Source of the DNA: Typhlomys cinereus
Taxonomy: Eukaryota > Chordata > Mammalia > Rodentia > Platacanthomyidae
Direction of reading: 5' to 3'
DNA length: 64,000 bases
NCBI GenBank assembly: GCA_023101885.1
Contig: JALPQD010000075.1
Span: 3,216,930 to 3,280,929 of the forward strand
Positions 1 through 12,470 of the stretch are shown here, piece after piece. The notes beneath the pieces were generated by a model, which saw only the letters and a list, made by a program, of their open reading frames with translations, did not search any database and was not told the origin of the DNA. The translations under genes were made by a program, and so were the position numbers. How positions within the stretch are numbered: the stretch's first letter is position 1; each line of letters opens with the position of its first letter.

Positions 1-647
1 AGATTCATAGCACGGGGAGGCTTTGGCTTTAAATTCCTAAAGGCCTAATAAAATCAGTCAAATTTCATTTATGCTAATTTACGATCATCGTGAGTCTCGT
101 GACTTGTATTCAGCCAACACTGAAGAATTGCAGGCATTTCGAATGTGTGACATGTTAATGTGGAAATGCACCTTTCCACCGCGTTCAGGACTGGCTGGTA
201 TCTTTTAAGCGGTTGGTGTCCTGTGAGGACAGCCCTTGCAGCTGGGCCCTGCCACCCTGACTCACATTGCTCCGGTTAATAATTGAAGGCGCTTGTCACT
301 CCCTGCTGACTTTGCGTGTAATTTATGGATTGTGGACCCATGCTAAAATCTCCAGGAAAGTTAATTTCATCACAGGAGCGAGAGAGAGCACTGTTTGTGT
401 TCAGTTCTCACTTCCTGAGGTCCGTGTGTGTGTGTGGACTGGCGTTCAGGACTGCGGCGTGTGCCTGGCTCCACTTCCCCACTGCAGGCATTTGTGGACG
501 CGCTTCTTCCGGGCTGTGTTGAGATGTTTCAGGTCCTGATTGAACCACCTTTGGGAACCAGCAAAGCCTTCCCCTTGTGGACAGGTCTCAGTGTTCTCGA
601 AGTTTCTCTTCATATAACAGTATCCCAAGTTTTTTTTTAATTCTTTC

Positions 648-692
<45 letters not shown>
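648..692. repeat. (TATC)n microsatellite
   Basis: About eleven nearly perfect TATC units inside the FOXN3 intron, directly beside an antisense SINE fragment. Confidence 0.95.
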
Positions 693-694
<2 letters not shown>

Positions 695-699
695 CATCT

Positions 700-804
700 T
701 TAAGAGAAAAAGACAAATGTCCCATGCGAGGATTTGAGAATTGAAGTCGGGTCGCCAGGTTTGCAAGCAGCCTATCTTATCCACTGAGCTGTCTCACCAG
801 CCCC
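700..804 (-). mobile_element. B2-superfamily SINE fragment, antisense
   Basis: The right end reads CTGAGCTGTCTCACCAGCCCC, or close to it. This is the reverse complement of the tRNA-derived SINE head (GGGCTGGTGAGACAGCTCAG) seen many times in this window. Only the head and part of the body remain. Confidence 0.75.
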
Positions 805-1079
805 AGTGTGCCAAGCCGAGTGTGGGTTTGTCACAGTCACAGCAATTGTGGTTGGTGTCCTCCCAGCACAGAATCAGAGGCCACAGAATAGCCTTTTCTG
901 CTCTTCTTCCCTCCGTGGGCTCTCCTTGAGGTTTCTACTTGTCTGAGACGGAGTGAATTCTCGGGCTGAAGTCATCTAATGATGAGATGGAGCTAACATT
1001 GGAATCGTTGCTTTAGTTCTAGTGTTTCTCCACCCACCTTTGGACTTCGTGTTTATTTTATTTATGTATGTATGTGTTG

Positions 1080-1322
1080 TGGTTTTTTCAAATGCATGTG
1101 TGTATGGGGTGCATGCATGTATGCGCTTGAGAGTGTGCCTGTGAGGCAAAAGAGCGATACCAGGAATCACCCCCAATTGTTCTTCCACTGTATTGTTGTG
1201 AGCCTGGGGATTTTCGGGCTCCACCTTCTGGGGTCAGTACTCCTGGCCACTCTCCTACCCACTCAGCATCTTTACATGGCTCGACAGGCCTTATTTCCGA
1301 GTCATCTCTCCAGACCCAGACT
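1080..1322 (-). mobile_element. B2-superfamily SINE, antisense
   Basis: Reading left to right: a GT-rich tail, then the body marks GCTCCACCTTCTGGGG and TTTACATGG, then GTCATCTCTCCAGACCC, the antisense head. The layout matches the copies at 25.2 and 33.4 kb. It is followed by an A-rich tract at 1,331-1,347. Confidence 0.8.
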
Positions 1323-2504
1323 TCTACTTAAAAAAAAAAAAAAAAATCTATGGAAAAAGGGAAGGAAAACTCAATGAGCGCTGCGTTCCTCACCTGGACT
1401 CACTAGGAATTAGCTCTGGAGACGCTGCCAGTGTCATGCTTCCTACCTCTCCCCGTATGTTCAGGCTATTCTTCTGGCCTGTGCCAGCGAATTGAGCCTT
1501 CCATCTAAAGTCACTATGAAAAATAAGGATTTACAACCAAATTGGCTTGTTAAAAGCCAGATTTAGACCAGTTCACGTGTCCAAATATGGTTCGATTTTT
1601 TCCCCCTAAGAAACTGTTCAGTAGACTGGTAACTTTTGTATTTCACAGAAGTCTTTTTTGTGTTTTCAACAGCAAAAGAAAAAAAGTAACAAGAATTAGA
1701 TTTTTCATCTGCTTTGGTAACGTTAAGAGCTAGCTGTACAACTTAACATCTTTTGCTTGGTAACTTCTCTATGTAATTAAGCCAGCCATCTTGATGCACC
1801 CAACACACAGACGAGAAATGGATAACTGTAGGTAATAAATATTGAAAAGATCAGGCCCCAAAACTCAGGGTACTGTACCCCCAAACAAGCTTCTGCTTAA
1901 TCCCTTTTATGGAGCCTCTTCACTCTTCATAGTAACTTTCCATGATGCTCCTGACCTGGAACAGAAAGAAAATACCCCACAGTTCCTCTGCTCTTCCGCG
2001 CACCTCAGTGAAGCGGGGCATAGCTCAGTGGCCTCTGTCACATTGACCAGATCCTCAGGCTGTAAGCATGTGGAAGGTATGCTTGGAGGGAGTGACAGTG
2101 CTGCCATTGGGATCATCTGCCAAGGCAGAGTGTGGCCGAAGTTCTCAGATCTCTTAGAGGGGGACCCTGACCACATCCTCAGCCGTCTTGCTACTCTGTC
2201 CAAGGACGGAGCCTCCCGCTTCTCTGGCTGTGAGAATCCTTCCTTCCTGTGGGCACTCATCCCTCTGCTTCCTGACCATGCTGGTGTCAGGAAGGCAGCC
2301 GAGGTGGGAGGTCACTCTTCCCTTCTGCCAATGAGGAGGAAGCAGAGAGGAGGCCAGGAGACTACCTGGACATAAAAGAGCAGAAAATATTCCAAAGGGT
2401 GATGGGTGCCATAGGTCTGATGGGAAATGCTAGAGTGTGATGGGAGCCGTAAGGTCTGATGGGAAACACTAGCAGGGGAGCCTAGTTCAGGGACTTGCAG
2501 GAGG

Positions 2505-2665
2505 ATACAGCAGTTCAGTGGTGCGGCTAAGGACTCAAGATTGGCCATCACCTGGGGTTCGAATCCCAGCTGTGTGACTGTTTAGTCACTGTGAGAAAGT
2601 CACCGAAGATTCTCCTCCTTACTTCTAGTCCTTGGGACCCAGCAAGGCAGGCTCAGCGGGGCGTC
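2505..2665 (+). mobile_element. MIR element
   Basis: Contains GGGGTTCGAATCCCAGCTGT followed by a TGTGACTG block, which fits the tRNA-related region and core of the ancient mammalian MIR SINE. Strongly diverged, so the ends are approximate. Confidence 0.65.
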
Positions 2666-3070
2666 TGGCGGCGGTGAGGTCAGGCAGCTCATGCTCTGAC
2701 TTGCTGCTCTATTACACAGCAGTTCCGCCAGGTTCTTCCTGAGGCCACGAGTCTGTTGATGCTCAGTAAATACTAGTCCACGAGGGATGCGGGGATGCGA
2801 GTGAGCAGCCGGCACTCAGGGCAGGACTGTTCGTGCACAACGTTGGGTTTTGCCTGCGAAGTCCCAGGCAGCATCACCTTGCCCTGTCTGCCTGACAGCG
2901 CAGACACAAGGAGTGAGTAAAAATGCCGGTGGCTGGGGAGGACAGGCAAGGAAAGACGCCGTGAAGATCTAGGGTGCCCTCTCAAAGCTCATCACCACCG
3001 ACTCCCCGTGCTGAATGAGAGTGACGCGTGCACTCGGGCAGACCACCCTGTCGCCCTCTCAGGTTTAACT

Positions 3071-3093
3071 TGCTGTCCCCTCTCCATCTGCAG
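3071..3093 (+). promoter_or_regulatory. FOXN3: Splice acceptor of the FOXN3 terminal exon
   Basis: A pyrimidine-rich run (TGCTGTCCCCTCTCCATCTG) ends in CAG at 3,091-3,093. Splicing here leaves a G as third base of a split arginine codon (phase 2), and translation continues as NGITSC, as in FOXN3. An ATG-initiated reading from 3,008 in the same frame is just intron read-through. Confidence 0.9.
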
Positions 3094-3631
3094 GAACGGC
3101 ATCACCAGCTGCCGGCTGCGAACTGAGAGTGAGCCCTCGTGTGGCTCCCCAGTGGTCAGCGGAGACCCCAAGGAGGACCACAACTACAGCAGTGCCAAGT
3201 CCTCTAACGCTCGGAGCACCTCCCCGGCCAGCGACTCCATCTCCTCGTCGTCGTCGTCCGCCGACGATCACTATGAGTTTGCCACCAAGGGGAGCCAGGA
3301 GGGCAGCGAGGGGAGCTTCCTGAGCCACAGCGAGCCGGAGGAGGACGACAGGAAGCCCAGCCAGAAGGAGGCCAAGGATGCCCTGGGGGACAGCGGGTAC
3401 GCCTCCCAGCACAAGAAGCGCCAGCACCTGGCCAAGGCCCGGAAGGTGCCCAGTGACACGCTGCCCCTCAAAAAGAGACGTACAGAGAAACCCCCAGAGA
3501 GCGATGACGAGGAAATGAAAGAGGCTGCGGGGTCGCTCCTGCACTTGGCAGGGATTCGGTCCTGTTTGAACAACATCACCAATCGGACGGCAAAGGGACA
3601 GAAGGAACAGAAAGAAACCACAAAAAATTGA
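3094..3631 (+). CDS. FOXN3: FOXN3 (CHES1) forkhead factor, C-terminal coding exon
   Basis: This exon encodes the last 178 complete codons of FOXN3, a nuclear forkhead/winged-helix transcriptional repressor first described as a checkpoint suppressor. The forkhead domain lies in upstream exons outside the window. Visible here are: a serine run ([15 protein letters not shown]); acidic, Ser-rich segments (SEPEEDD, ESDDEE); a basic nuclear-localisation-like cluster (PLKKRRTEK); and the conserved tail [19 protein letters not shown] ending KEQKETTKN, then TGA at 3,629-3,631. It is colinear with the remembered human protein, with a few differences in the EGSEGS and SEPEEDD part. The codon pattern is clean, with no frameshift or early stop, so the gene looks functional. 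The identification rests on recalled family sequence, not a search. Confidence 0.95.
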
Positions 3632-4480
3632 AAACAAGTCACGGATTTGTTTTGAACTTCTGGCCATTTGGTTTCAGCGTGTCAGGAGATTGCTAATGAT
3701 TTGTGGCAATATCAGCAATTTTTTTTCTTTTTATCTTCTTTTTCCTTTGTTGGTTTGGTTTTCTTTCTTTTCTTTCTTTTTTTAATTGGCCCCTCTCTTG
3801 ACTTTGTTTCTGACCCTTAAGAATTTTATGTTTAAAGGAGATTGAAGCCATAGAACTCATATTGACACTCAGCTGTTTTACAAAAGCTTTTCATTATTTG
3901 AAAACAAAAACTGAAGTTAAAAAACAAAGCCAAAATTCACCATTGCTTCCTGCAGCCTGTCAGAAACACGTGGCTGAATCCACAGGGAAGTAACATTCAT
4001 GTCACAGGAACACACATGCATATGCACATACACAGGCATGCACACACATGCACACCGCAAGGAGGCAAGCAGTGTAGCAGTCATGGCCCAAGTCTAGCAC
4101 TTAGGTTTAAACAGTCGGGGCACCCCCACAGTTGTGTTCAGAGTGAGACCCAGAGAACATTCAGTCTTGTGTCTACAAGAGCCCCGTGTCCCCAGGGAAC
4201 AGAGCATCCTCTAGGGGCAGAGCCACCATGGCACCAACATCCCACTGTGTCAAAAGCACCCTTGGCATCGCCCCACAGCAGACATGGGATCAGCCTCCAG
4301 TCCTCTGAACTTCTTAACCTAGCAGCAGTGTTTCACTGGTCCAACACGGACCATTCAGACATACCAGGTTGTTGATGACTGTGGAGGGAGAAGTGGGGGA
4401 AATTCTTAAGAGCTGTTGCTAATCCTGCGCTATATTAAATTAAGGAAAAATGTTCCACAAGCCATAAGCCTGAAGGTTGG

Positions 4481-4481
<1 letters not shown>

Positions 4482-4526
<45 letters not shown>

Positions 4527-4527
4527 C
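4482..4527. repeat. (CA)n microsatellite in the FOXN3 3' UTR
   Basis: About 23 uninterrupted CA units. Confidence 0.97.
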
Positions 4528-7500
4528 CAGAAAAGAAACCGTGTGTTCTTAACTGTCCAGTAAAACTCGGTCACATCCAAGAAATGACAGGAACAGTTAC
4601 AGGAAATCATGGAGCAGATTTCTGTTCTGTCCATCAAACAACCTGATCCAAGGTAGGGTGCGGTGGGGAAAGCTAGGAAACTGCCATTAGTGTCGTGATG
4701 TATTTTTGAAAGACGTAGGGCGCATTGGTGGACACAGAAGCAGAACACGGCGAACAGCTCCTGCACTGCCCTCAAAAAGGGGTTTGCAGTTAATGTCAGG
4801 ACTGATCTTTGAAAAGAAAAAGAAATCAGTGGTTTCCACATTCAGCCAGTGTAGCCAGCAGAAGTTTCTGATCCACAATGCATGGATTCCTTTGAAGAAA
4901 AAAAAAAAAGAAAAAGAAAAAAATCACAAAAACAAACTTTTTTTTTTATTCAGAAATAACAAAGTTCTTGTAAGGTAAATAATGTATTTAGCATGAAGCA
5001 TGAATTATTTTCATATAAATATAGAAAATAGAGAAAAGGCTATGCCTCTAATTTTTAAGCCCGTATGTAGGCTTAGAGGTTCTTTTTGTTCTTTTCCTTT
5101 CTTTTTTTCTTTTTTTTTTTTTTTCCTTTTGTTGTTATTTGTTTTGTTTTGTTTTTTTGAAGCAGGTGTTTAAGGTTTAACCTTCTTCAGGGACAAATTC
5201 TGACTGTTGGGGAACTTACTCTGCAATATAAAAGTATCTTCATGCTCCGGTGGGGCTTGGACGGTGGAACTCGATCCTGCCTTGTCTGCACTCAGCCCCG
5301 ACCCTCTGATTCTCTACTGAAGCGTGTCCTTCCTCTTTGTCTGTATGTGTTTAACATGACGCAATAATTTGAGGGCAAACTTGGGAGTGTGTGTGGTAGA
5401 GTCAAGAGAATCATGGGATGCTTACTTGAGAAAATCATTACCATGATTTGGTTCTAGGAAAAAAAGGCAGTAAATCATTATGCAAATTCGCCAGAAAGGG
5501 TTACATGTTAATGGGCCTTATTATGTGAGGGTAGGAGATAGGAGGGTGCACAGGAAGGAGGAAGAGAGGAGTGGGGTAGATGGCCCCGCCCCGACTTCCT
5601 ACTGCAACAGTGCCACTTAGCAGTAAGAAGGAGGGACCGGCCACCCCTCCCACCTCACACAGTGACCACCCTGGAATTCAGACCACCCAGATTGTGAGAG
5701 CTGAAACTATACAACAGGACCAGTCACGCAGACCAGAAACTGTTACCTTTGCCTAAAAAGAAAGAAAATGTTCTTTGTCATCTAAAGGCAAATCTCTCAA
5801 ATGATAGGTATGCCCTTCCCATCCAAATTTTAGCACATTAAAAATTCCCACTACTTCGGCTCAGGTCTGATGGCTGGGAGAGGGGAGAGATTGCTGAAAT
5901 AGGGCCTCGGTGGACCACCAAAACCACATCCACCCACCTGGGCCAGCTGCAGTGGCCACAGCATCAGCCGACAGGGTGGGGGTAGTGCATTCCCCGTGCC
6001 TGTCCTGAGGGCTGCTGGGAGAACTGGGAAGTCTGTCCCACTGTGGGTGAGGTCTGTCCAGCCTGACCCCAAACCCAAGCTCTCAACACCAGGGCTCAAA
6101 GGGCTTTTAGGCATTGTTCGTGTTCAGAGCTTTGATCCCTGTCCCTCCACAAACATCTGACACTTCAAAGCCATCAACATTCTGATTTGTGTCATCACCT
6201 GGCGAGCCCAAAAGACTAGAACCACCCCACCCGAAACGGTCAAATTCCAACTTCTGTCCTGCAAGGCAAAGGTAACCCGTTCAGCCGTGTTTCTGGCAGG
6301 GGACTTCTTCCAATGAAAACCCCCACAGTGGGCTGTCTCCCCTCGTTTCCTTTTTCTAAAGGGGCACAGGCCTCTTAGAAAAGAAGAAAATGCAATGTGT
6401 GTGATTTTACTTTCTGATCTCTTGGGGAACTAAAAAACTTTCTTCTACAAGTGCGTTCTCCACCCCAGAACCACTGTCTGTATAAATACCTCATCGGGCA
6501 GCTTCTACATGTTGTTTTCCTCCCCTGGCACCTCCGTTGGTTCTTCTGGAAGACTTACTGGGGAAACTTTAGTAAGGTACTTTGTTCTCTTTTCCTTCTG
6601 TTTTCAGAGGCATACACATGAGTAACCAAAACAATGGCTCAATTGTGTTTTGCTCTGTATTTTGGTTGTTGAGGCAAAAACAGCATCCATGTGTATGTGG
6701 CTGTTCGCGGAGAAGAGTGCAGAATGAAGTCCTTACACAAGCCAAGTGGGGAGGAGGCATCCCCTCCCCTTTCCTCTCCTCCAAGAGCAGTAGAAAACTT
6801 TAAGCACAAGCCTATTTGTGAAAGAATATTTTGCTTAACTGTAATTCACTTTAGTCTTGGGATTCCCGAATGTCAGGTGTTCTAGCTCTCAGACTAGCCT
6901 GTGTGACCATTAGTCCGACAGTTTGCCTGAGCATCTTTAAGGGGTGTGACGCTTTTTCTCTTTCCGTTTTTCATGTGTCATTCCAGTATCTCACGTAATC
7001 ACTTGGGGCAAGGGGGTGGGGGAAATGGGGAACTATAGCAATATTTACAGATGCTTTGAAAACAACCGTGAACACATCAGCACCGCAACATCTACCACGA
7101 CTTGCTAGTGGCCCTTGGACACATTTAGGAGAAAGAGACAGCGGCTCTTTTTTTCTTAGATGAAATACACAGAGACAGTTACTTGGGTCTTTTCTCTTTA
7201 TTCTAGTACTCTGTGGAAAGGTTTTGCATTATAGATTTTCTTTTTTCCTAGCCTTACCTTATGACAAGCTCCTACTTCCCCCGTCCAACCAATATGATTT
7301 CAAGAGTTCTTGGGTAAAGTCATCTCTGTAACTAGAAGTGAACCAAACTCACGCGTCCATGGTCATGTGAGGCGTCGCACCCAGGACAGCCATGGCAGGT
7401 TTTTGGGTCTTGAGCCAAGTTTTCAGAAGGAATGGGTGGGAGCTTTTTCTCAAAAATGGGTTTTTCTGGCCGGGTCTTTCACCCTGTCTAGGGCCTGACG

Positions 7501-8368
7501 GCCATAGCAGTGCTGCCATGGGGCGCTCTAGAAGAGGCCTTACATGGAATGGTGCCCAGCCCGGCGTCCAACCAAGCAGGCCTGCTCAGCGCCCCTGATT
7601 GGGGTTCCAGTTGTGTCCCCCTAGGGCCTCCCGCCTCTCCCCAAAGGGCTCTTTGACATGAAGTCAGAGTTAGGGACAAGTGGCCCTAGTAGGAGGATTT
7701 CCCATATGGGATTAGATAGATTAAACTCAATGTGATTTCTCTTTCCCTTTTGAACTTTATTCAGGTTGGGACTCATTTCTTTCTGGTGGATCACAGCTGC
7801 CCAGATGTTGCAATTTAGTTTTATGTTTCTGTAGAGAAGTATTTTCTTTGAGCTTCAGGAATTTTTTTTTTTTTTTTGCCACCAAAAGAAAACATTGGAA
7901 CTCTGTGCCCCCTCTTGATTGTGACTTACCAGTGTTGACAGTGAAGTCCTTCGTGTCGTAGGTCCCAGCCCACCAGTACTATATCAAACACTGTTATGCA
8001 CATATTGCAGCACTGTGATCTAATTTAAATAATACTTTTTTATTATTTATACTACTATATATAATATACATCAACACTTTTGCTATATAACCTAAGTGAT
8101 AAACCCCCTTTTTAGTTACTTGCCAAACTCTTAAGACTTTGGTTTCTATTGCAGTTAACACAGTTACAAACTTGTAATGGTGTCTCTTCCCCACCCTCCT
8201 CCCACCCCCTTTGTAACGGAATGTGTAAATCAAAAGTATATACATTGTGTGGTGTTCCTGTTTCTTGGGGTTCCATGAGGATTTACATCCAGCATTCAGT
8301 GTTCTGTATAGACCTTTGTGAACTTATCTGCTCACCCCTCTTCCTTGGAGAGAGCGCCAGCCGTGGCG

Positions 8369-8398
8369 CCCCCCCCCCCGCCCCGCCCCCCCCCCCCC
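8369..8398. repeat. C-tract in the FOXN3 3' UTR
   Basis: About 30 bases of nearly pure C with two interrupting Gs. In an mRNA this could bind poly(C)-binding proteins; that is inference. Confidence 0.9.
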
Positions 8399-9563
8399 GT
8401 GTCTTCTCTCCTGCTGGTTCTTCTTGAATTCAACACAGACTCGTCCACTCGGTTGCTTTTTCATGAATGGGTGTGACCTTGGCACTCTTCCACACATCCG
8501 CACACACACGTACTAGAGCTTCACTGACCAAAAATTTCAGGCAGGAAAACACCATTTCTCAAATGCTCCACCTTCTCGCGGCCGAAACCGATGTGTCCTA
8601 TGGTGCTCTTCTTGCCGTCAGCTTCTGAAATCAGACCCGCGTGAAACGATCCCTCCCGACGTCCCGGGAGATGCGCGCGAGTACCCCGCCTGTCGTGTCG
8701 TTAGCCTTGAAGTCGACGCTGTTTATTTGGGATATACAGCAGCAGTGTTTGTCCGCTGTGTTTCATTTGCAAAAGCGGAAACCAGCCTTCTTGCCCCTTT
8801 TGCAAATAACTGATACTTCATATTGGATTGTCAAGACTTAGATATGGTGTACTTGTCAAACCTAGACGTTGTATTCTATCTCTGCGTGACTTGAGTCCCC
8901 TCCCCCATGTCCCCCTTCGTTAAAGGAAACAGCACACGTTCTGTTACTGAAGCACTCGCCAGGCCCTGGGTATGTGTTGGAGCCATCCAAGGTCACGGCT
9001 GACTCGTCGCCGCTTATACTGCCGTGTGAAAGCGTGTGCCCAGGAGCAGATACACCTACTTGGATGTTTTCTTTTATACTATGCTTCTGTTAACGTTTCC
9101 GAGTTTCATTTTTGTTGACCAGAAAAACAACACACATAGTGATGAAGCAACCAGAAGACCGAGGGGCTTAGGGTTGACCCTTCCTTCGGGTTCACCTGAC
9201 CGTTGTTGGCCAGGAGACCCACCCGGCCAAATTAATTTACAAGAGTAATAATTTTTCAGAAGCCAATTTGTTTTTCTACACTCTCTGTTTGAAACTGCCA
9301 ATATCATGAATAGAAAGGGAGAAACCCTAGAGGAGGAAGACAGTGGCACTCGGTGGCGCTGGCGCCCGCCTCAAGCAGCGGTGTAGACGGGCGCTGTCAG
9401 CCGAACTCAAGGGACTTGGTGTTGCTCTGGAGGGATCCATACTGCATTTTGCGTTCTTCATATGTAATCATATTGCCAAAGACAAACTACTTCATCATTT
9501 ATTGTAAATAACACTTCCCCGGACCTACCATAAAGTTTCTGTGATGTATTGTCTTCCAGTTGC

Positions 9564-9569
9564 AATAAA
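9564..9569 (+). terminator. FOXN3: Poly(A) signal, likely distal FOXN3 site
   Basis: Canonical AATAAA in the context TTGCAATAAAAATTATTGAG. A GT-rich downstream element starts about 32 bases later, giving a complete cleavage/polyadenylation layout. Confidence 0.7.
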
Positions 9570-9619
9570 AATTATTGAGTTGCATCTATTGAATATCAGA
9601 GGTGTGTGTTGTGTGCAGA

Positions 9620-10889
9620 CTCCGCGGGCCGGTGCTGAGTGCAAGAATCAGCCCTGTGTTCTTAACCCACAGTGGGGAGGGGGGGTGTATGGTTTTTTGC
9701 CATCTGGTTCGGGACCTGGGCGGCTCATCACGTACCCATTGCCAAAGGTGCTTTCATGTCCACGGGAAATCTTGCATGCCCGCAAAGTCCCCTATCTGTC
9801 CAAGCTGCCCCGCAGACCTCAGGCGAATCCCAGCCCCAGTGTAAATAGGTGGGCAGCCTGGCATCCCATCATGCGCAATAGAACTTAGACAGCTGGCCCT
9901 TTGTTTGGGAGTTGCCAGATAATTATGTTGCACTGTGGGTCTCACTGAAGCTCGCCAGCCTGTCCCAACAACTTAGGGTCTCTAGTGATGCCATCCCAAC
10001 CCCTGAGGTCCATGTTGCAGGATTCGTGCCAGCACTACTCAAATATCTGCTGCAGCCCACTACACACAGAAACCCTGAGTCTTTTTAAAGTACAACAAAA
10101 TGCCTAGAACTGCGTCCTTGAAGAAACAAAGGTTTGTGTAGCTTATGATCCTGGTAGCTAGAGGGTTCACAAGGCCAGTCTCCTGAAGGGCCTCTGAACT
10201 GTTTGACAGTGTGGTGGGAAAATAGAAAAGATCCAGCTGTATGCATCTGATGGTAGGGTGGGAAGCAAGAGATGGTCAGGGCCAGACTTGTCCTCACAAC
10301 GACTGATCATCCCCGGGACATTAGAGTGGAGTGCAACAGGAGCTGTGTCAGTGTCCACTGAAGGGCATGCTCCTTATAATAGACACCTTCCACTGGATCT
10401 TGTAAAAGTCCTGCCTGCTGCCTGGGGACGACGGAACTCGCAGCACGTGTTCAAACCCTCATGTATCCCAGGAGCCCACGGGAGCTGGCTGAGGAAGAGG
10501 GGCATCTGAACGAGCCACAGGTGAGCGCCACCTGCGCCTGCCGAAAGGAGCAAGGTAATGCTCAAGGGGATTCGCTGGGTCCTTTGGTGCTGGTTTGGGC
10601 TTTTAGTGTGTCTCTTGGGTCTGTTCCACAGCAGTAATTCCAAGAAGGCTGACCTTTCGCCACCTCTCTACGGTGTCTGTCCCCTGGGGGATCCCAGGCT
10701 ATCTCATAGGGTCTTGTTTGCTGGGCCCTTGTCTTGGAGTATCTATGGCTTTCAGCATCACCTTGAAAGTGGGGAAGACAGCTAAGTGTTCAAGGAGACT
10801 TGGTGGGAAGAAGAAGGAAGAATAGAAGTAATTCAGAATCAAGTCTCTGAATTCTGTAGTGGGCTTCGTTGGGTGGTGTTTAAGATCAC
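9620..10889. other. Intergenic, nothing recognised
   Basis: No coding exon, RNA gene or clear repeat family was seen by eye. Confidence 0.5.
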
Positions 10890-11160
10890 AGGAAGAAGCA
10901 CATGCAACAACCTGTGTGTGTGTGTGTTTAGTTCATGCATGCACCTACATGTGGAAATTAGAAATCCTTGGTCACTCTGTACCTTATTTTTTGAGATACG
11001 GTCTCTCGCCGAATGTGGACGTGGCTGATATGTCTAAACTGGCTGACCAGTGAGCTCAGAGCCCCTCCTATCTCCACCACTACCGCAGTGCTAGGATTAC
11101 AGGTAGGTACTGCTGTGCCCATGCGTGCATGCGTGCTTGCGTGTGTGCGTGTGTGCACGC
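10890..11160 (-). mobile_element. Degenerate B1/B4-like SINE, antisense
   Basis: Contains TTTTTTGAGATACGGTCTCT and GCAGTGCTAGGATTACAGGT, the reversed marks of a B1/Alu-like unit, flanked by GT/CA-rich tails. Heavily diverged. Confidence 0.5.
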
Positions 11161-11343
11161 GCGCGCTGGCAATCATATGACCATTTTGACAAACTATTCT
11201 CAAAGCAGCTAGAGACAAGATACCCCCTTGAGAGTTCTGAACACTGAAGAGCTCTCAAAAGAATTGTACCTGCAATTGTACCTGCAGGCCTCAAACAAGT
11301 GATTCTGCCTTGTGAATTAGAGCAGTGGAATAACTCCCCCCAC

Positions 11344-11348
<5 letters not shown>

Positions 11349-11381
<33 letters not shown>

Positions 11382-11410
11382 ATGCACATATACATGTGCA
11401 CACACACAGA
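11349..11410. repeat. (CA)n-rich repeat
   Basis: A CA run of about 14 units followed by a degenerate CA/TA-rich tail. Confidence 0.85.
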
Positions 11411-11634
11411 GTATCTTAGGAACCTTAAAAGCCCTTTGGGCTATTGATGCCAAGCCTGGAGGGGAGATGGGATGTAATTTTAATCACTGATCAGTAAATC
11501 TCACACCTACCTTGATACCCTATGCGTTTTGTATGTGGTGAAAATGGCTGTCTTTAAAATACGTGATGCAGTGACTGTAACGGATGGAGTTGCTTCCGGT
11601 TTCTCTCTATGAACAATGTTACGATGGACATCTG

Positions 11635-11870
11635 CAGACTGACAGTCACAGTAGTGTTCCTAAGCTTAAGGGGAACACAGGAAAGGGTTCTGGGAAATGC
11701 CCCTGGGTCCTTGCACCTCATCGGAGAGAAGGACCCAGAGGAGACTTTGGCATGCACAGTAAAGGATGCTCCGGGGACTGGGGGGGAGGCACTGGGGGAT
11801 GGGAAGGGAGGGGAAAGGGGAGGGGGGAGCAGGGGGGTCGGAGGAGCTAGCACCATTTCATTTCAATTTC
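11635..11870 (+). mobile_element. L1 3'-UTR-like retroposon fragment
   Basis: The block CACAGTAGTGTTCCTAAGCT and the roughly 140 bases after it, ending in a G-rich purine run, recur in reverse orientation at 50.7-51.0 kb with clear similarity. A unique-looking body, then a polypurine run, then an A-rich end fits a rodent L1 3' end. Family assignment is inferred. Confidence 0.5.
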
Positions 11871-11999
11871 ATTACTAGCAAAGTTGCCTTATTTTCCGTG
11901 TATTTTACAGGCCACTAGGTGTTTTCTTCTTTTAAAAATCAGCTGCCCAGATTCTCCAAGAGTTAAAACATGAAAATCAGAATTTCTATACTTTTTTTC

Positions 12000-12137
12000 A
12001 TTGTAATTTTTGAGAGAGAGACGTGGATGTGTGGAGGGGCAAAACATTTGTTCACTCCTTTGTGTGAGTTCAGGGTGTGAACTTAGGAAGTCATCAGGTG
12101 TGCGCGCAGTGCCTTTACCCGCTGCATCTTGCCAGCT
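12000..12137 (-). mobile_element. SINE fragment (B2/B4-like), antisense
   Basis: The right end CTTTACCCGCTGCATCTTGCCAGC resembles the reversed head of B2/B4-type rodent SINEs (GCTGGCAAGATGCAGCGGG). Partial and old. Confidence 0.45.
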
Positions 12138-12369
12138 GCTCATAGGTTCTTCCTACAAGGTCCCTGATTGACCATTCTATAGTGTCAAGATGACACATTA
12201 CACTTCTGACCATTCTTATATTGAGACAAAATTCTTGCTTCCTAAAAAATTCTGTCTGAAAGTTTTTAGAGTAGCCTAAAAAAATGCTGTTATATATACT
12301 TAAATGTTTCAAAACAACAGTTATTGCTTCTTAAAGCCTTTGCAATAGGAACATTCCAACTATTGTCAT

Positions 12370-12470
12370 TTATTTTCCTTCCTTCTTTTTTTCTTTCTTC
12401 CCTTCCTTCCTTCCTTCCTTCTTTCCTTCCTTTCTTTTTTTTTCTCTTTTTCCTTCTCTTTCTTCATAAG
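12370..12470. repeat. (TTCC)n/(CTTT)n pyrimidine repeat
   Basis: Pyrimidine-only tract of TTCC and TTTC units. Confidence 0.9.

Larger units (their letters stand above)
1..3093 (+). other. FOXN3: 3' part of the last FOXN3 coding intron
   Basis: This stretch ends at a good splice acceptor directly before the FOXN3 terminal coding exon, so I infer it is intronic. It holds a TATC microsatellite, two antisense B2-like SINE pieces and a MIR, listed separately. The remainder, about 800-1,040, 1,330-2,500 and 2,670-3,060, shows no coding exon or RNA gene that I recognise. Confidence 0.8.
3632..9590 (+). other. FOXN3: Probable long 3' UTR of FOXN3
   Basis: After the stop codon, about 5.9 kb contains no recognisable SINE, L1 or LTR, unlike all the DNA after 10.9 kb. 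It has T-rich and A-rich tracts (3,718-3,785; 4,893-4,945; 5,095-5,160), a CA repeat and a C-tract. At its end are AATAAA at 9,564 and a downstream GT-rich stretch (GGTGTGTGTTGTGTG at 9,601). FOXN3 mRNAs are known to carry long 3' UTRs. The exact end and any internal polyadenylation sites are inferred. Confidence 0.65.

Noticed and set aside
3008..3093. ATG at 3,008 as the start of a 207-residue protein
   Set aside because: It lies in the intron; the acceptor at 3,091-3,093 and FOXN3 homology place the coding start of this exon at 3,094.
3065..3667. 200-codon antisense frame over the FOXN3 exon
   Set aside because: Shadow of the GC-rich, conserved FOXN3 coding frame on the other strand.
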